From assembly GCA_932294295.1 (NCBI GenBank), contig OW028584.1, positions 29,618,970 through 29,682,969 of the forward strand: a stretch of DNA of 64,000 bases. Direction: 5' to 3'. A program made the position numbers and the translations under genes. Below are positions 60,670-64,000 of the stretch, in pieces (position 1 is the first letter of the stretch; each line of letters opens with the position of its first letter). The notes beneath the pieces were generated by a model. It was not told the origin of the DNA. It saw nothing but the letters and a program-made list of their open reading frames with translations, and searched no databases. Source of the stretch: Alitta virens (taxonomy: Eukaryota; Annelida; Polychaeta; Phyllodocida; Nereididae).

Positions 60670-61765
60670 ATGTCAATGTGTAATAAAATTCAGTGGATGC
60701 AATATCTGTACAATGTTATTGACTAAAAGCAGCAAGGTACAAATCATACTTTTTCTCAACGATTTTAGACTCTCAATAATAACACTAATAATAGTAGTTT
60801 CTTTGTATAGTGCTAGTTTCAATAAATTTCTCACCAGCGCTTGGTTAGCATCAGTCATAAGTAACTCTGAAGAGATGTGTTTTAAGTCGATTTTTAAAAG
60901 ATTCACGAGTTTTTGCTAGTCTTACATTGTCAGGTAAACTATTCCGAAGTTTTGGTGCGATTCGAGAAAAAGCCCTATCTTGTATTTTATCCCTTTCTTC
61001 AACAGGTGGAGTACATAGGAATAGCCTGTTACTACTTCTTAGGTTGCAGTTCTGATGTTTTAGATTTACTAGCTTCTGTAGGTATTCAGGTGCCTGGTTG
61101 TTTAATGCTTTTCAGACGGTAGTCATCAATTTAATTTCATTCGCTCTGGAATTGGTAGCCAGTGGAGCTCTCTTCTATATGGTGTGATGTTTTCCCTTTT
61201 GTTGATGTTCTTTTCATATGTAGTTTGTGTTCTATCTTCACAGAAATTCTGTATAGTAATCCATTTCCATAGTCTAAGTGAGGGGTGACTAGGGCATTTA
61301 CTACAGTTTTGATAGTGTCTTTGCTTAGGTTTTTTCTGATTTTTGATATGTTTTTCAGGTTGAAAAATGCATTTTGGCACATCTTGCTTACTTGTTTATC
61401 CACGAAAAGGCGCTTGTCGAAGATTACACCTAGATTTCGAACTTGAGGCACAGCTTTGATTTCGACATTTTCCACTTTGATTGATGTCACTTTCAGTTCT
61501 TTAAGTAGATTGGGTGTGCCCGTAATCAGTAGTTCTGTTTTCTGTCTATTGTTACATCGCAAATTGTCATAAAGGAACTTCCTTATATCTTTTTTCTATT
61601 TCTCCATTTTTGCAATTGCATCTTCTTGATCATTTTGGAGATTTGGCGAGAACGAAAGATCAAGCTGTTTGTCATCGACTTATTTTTCGTCATATATCTG
61701 GTTCATTTCTGCTATTTCGCTAATCGGTGCAATGTATGAGTAACAGTATAGGTCCTAAAGACAGA
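60670..61765 (-). pseudogene. L2/CR1-like LINE ORF2 remnant
   Basis: Minus-strand frames from about 61,760 read IAPISEIAEMNQIYDEK, a stop, VDDKQLDLSFSPN (the YADD catalytic box decayed to VDD), then 61,562-61,137 without a stop: KTELLITGTPN, VRNLGVIFDKRLFVDKQVSK, LVTPHLDYGNGLL. After frameshifts come SSNRLFLCTPP and DRAFSRIAPKLRNSLPDNVR, the C-terminal signature of L2/CR1 elements, then ESFKNRLKTHL near 60,890. Stops and shifts make it inactive; the N-terminal endonuclease is missing. Confidence 0.85.
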
Positions 61766-62114
61766 AAAAATAGTTTTCAGTCAGAAACGGCTCTTAATCT
61801 CTGATAACTAATTTAGACACTGTTAACTGTTAAGTCAAATATACAGCAAAGATTATAAATTGAACAATGTTTTGCTTCAAAGCAACAAAACTCTAAATTA
61901 ACTCTTTGAATCGTATCGAAAAAAATAAAGTTAAACGAAACTCAGTTCCAACCAATTCAATTTATTAGACCAACCCAACAAACACTATATAAATGTATCA
62001 TGCAATTTTAAAACCTCAATGAATAAATAAAACCTTCAGACATACACTGACTAGTGGAACCTCACAATTAAGCCACCTTTAGTACAGAATCAGATTTTCT
62101 GGTATAAGGTATCA

Positions 62115-62251
62115 TACATGGCCAAATGTGCTACATGCGTTTTCCATGCATTTGGTTAAACGCATTGTTTTCACCTCATTTTGATTAGGCAAAAACCATG
62201 CGTTTTCCATGCGTTTATCCTTCTCACGCATGTGGCACATTTGGCAATGTA
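62115..62251. mobile_element. Palindromic MITE (CACGTG family), copy 3
   Basis: TACATGGCCAAATGTGCTAC at left, inverse at right (ATGTGGCACATTTGGCAATG). The interior is in the opposite orientation to copies 1 and 4 (CTCATTTTGATTAGGC). Confidence 0.9.
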
Positions 62252-63048
62252 TGAGCGCTTGAATTTATGGATGCATCAGTTCTCTTACATGTATTTTAGA
62301 AGAGTAAGAAACATGATCTGAGCCACATATGTAGATTACAAAGGATTTCTCTTGATTTATAAATGTAAGCAAATAGTTTAGGCAAAAAAAAAAGTAACAG
62401 AAATTTACCCACGATATTGACAAATAGATTCAGTGACATGAGGGTCCTCAGAATGGCTTAATTTTGTTCATTGGGGTCAGTAACTACTAAAAAATGTTAT
62501 TTTTAGCATGACGTCATTACCTAAGCTCTTCTCTGATTGGCTGGAAGTCTAATTAAATTGCAGACGATCGGTGGGAGCACTGCTCTGACTAGAGAAATGC
62601 CCTGTTACGAGACAGCATGTGCTCAAATGCCTTTGCAAATAACTTTATGTAACATTTTAGGCATTTTGAATGTTTCATGATGAGATATTGAACACTAAAA
62701 AGTAAATAAAGTTAGTATTTTAGCCAATCAGAACGCAAACCAGTGAGGTTATGTTGATAAGACTTAATTTTCTTTTAATATCAGTGGTTTTGCTCATTAA
62801 ACCTGTCTAGTGCTAAAGGTTCAGACTTTTGACGGTTCGAATCCACACAAACACATTAGGTACAAGTTTTATTACAAGGACCCAGTTAGCATTCCAAATC
62901 GGCCCAGCATTGTTCTATTAATATTTACTTGAAATGAGTAAAATTGTCTTGTTAGAGCGCATGTGCTAGTGTTCTATGGCCTATACGATGGGAAATCCCT
63001 CTTCACACAGCCACAACAGTTTCTTACTCTTATAATATATTATTATAT

Positions 63049-63191
63049 AAATGACCAAATGTGCTACGTGCATTTTCCATGAGAAGGATAAACGCATGGA
63101 AAACGCATTGTTTTTAGCTAATTATAATGAGGCAAAAACCATGCGTTTATCCAAAGTCATGAAAAACGCACGTGGCACAATTGGCCATGTA
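63049..63191. mobile_element. Palindromic MITE (CACGTG family), copy 4
   Basis: GACCAAATGTGCTACGTGC at left and GCACGTGGCACAATTGGCCA at right, with the GCTAATTATAATGAGGC core. Confidence 0.92.
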
Positions 63192-64000
63192 TATTACATT
63201 ATTACAAATATATATGAAAGTACATTGACAAATAAATTCCAGCGCTCATGTATCATGGATGGCCTTAGTCCAAAATCGCACAAGAACTGTCGATAATTTT
63301 CAGTTACCAGAAATACAGCACATAAATTTGTCACACATTTTACCGAGGTATAAAAACTACAATGCACTATCAAAAACTGATAATATATCAATATTTTGTC
63401 AAAAGGGTGCACAATAAGAATATTTTTAAATGGAGCATAGGCGATCAATCATGACCTGTTATATGTCCAAATATTAAATCATGCTATGATAACAATATAT
63501 CAACGGAATCCAATAAATCATAAATCATTCGTTACTTCTAAAAGTTTGCAGCATTTTATGTACATACATAGAAACCTGACCATTTAAATTACCAAGTTAC
63601 CTGTATAGCACCACTGTTATAAACAAGACAAATTACCCTAAAGAAATATTTACACCGCATTGACACAAGAATGAGAATCCCGAGCGATAAGCAGAGTGTA
63701 ACGTAATTGAGCAGGTTACTCTTTTGTAAACTAGGTGTCTTCACGTGTACTGACTGCCATGCACATCTGACCCCTGGTGTTTTATAGAAGAAGCAAGGTT
63801 ATTTTAAACGAGAATCTGAATATCAGGCCCGTTATGAAACTGAAAAAAAAAACTTAAACTAAAGAAATATCAGCCAAGCATTCACAATATCTCTTCCTAA
63901 AAGCTAGCCATTCCAACCTTAAATGGTCAAAGTGAAAGTCAATGTCACCGCTACAGGTTTAAGAGAGATGTGATATCATTATCAATATTTATAATTCCAT

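Larger units (their letters stand above)
61770..64000. other. Gene-free stretch to the right edge
   Basis: Apart from the two MITEs at 62,115 and 63,049, no gene, exon or RNA was supported. Confidence 0.4.

Noticed and set aside
61126..61380. Separate 84-codon minus-strand gene
   Set aside because: It overlaps the LINE ORF2 remnant in another frame and has no independent support.

Overview
This is a 64 kb piece of animal nuclear DNA. It is AT-rich, has genes split by spliceosomal introns (GT-AG, one GC-AG), and is packed with retroposons. The repeats (tRNA-derived SINEs, L2/CR1-like LINEs, a Ty3/Gypsy element, Harbinger-type transposase, palindromic MITEs) and a leucine-rich-repeat receptor gene suggest an invertebrate metazoan, probably marine. 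I cannot name the species from sequence alone.

Three host genes can be supported. The best is a complete mitochondrial leucyl-tRNA synthetase (LARS2) on the minus strand, 37,014 down to 20,825. I could place all 22 coding exons, including a 25-nt microexon, with every phase consistent (873 codons plus stop). The second is a two-exon single-pass LRR receptor on the minus strand (14,036 to 12,471, 422 aa). The third is a small unrecognised lysine/glutamate-rich protein, proposed as two plus-strand exons (48,904-49,044 and 56,094-56,432); joining them across 7 kb is an inference.

Other coding-like loci are transposons or wreckage. A Harbinger (DDE) transposase-like gene runs off the left edge (1 to about 1,322, minus). 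A PIF1-like helicase pseudogene (7,567-10,288, plus) carries two SINEs inserted inside its exons. LINE fragments lie at 2.3-3.8 kb, 50.6-50.9 kb and 60.7-61.8 kb. A GC-rich stretch of unrecognised coding-like sequence lies at 15.9-18.5 kb. A Ty3/Gypsy gag-protease-RT reading frame follows a tRNA-Leu-type primer site (38,723-41,396) and is cut off after RT by a hairpin. A decayed gag-like gene resembling those of tyrosine-recombinase retroelements lies at 42.8-44.1 kb.

Two SINE families dominate. SINE-A has tRNA A and B boxes, a body common to all copies and a (CCCA)n or (CA)n tail. SINE-B has no visible tRNA promoter and ends in (CTAA)n. Both occur as 5'-truncated copies bounded by 10-15 bp target-site duplications, some only about 35 bp long. 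A 3.35 kb foldback element with TAA target-site duplications and GC-rich 21-bp tandem arrays sits in an intron of LARS2. Long gene-poor tracts (37.0-38.7, 44.8-48.9, 56.4-60.1 and 61.8-64 kb) hold only MITEs, SINEs and tandem repeats.
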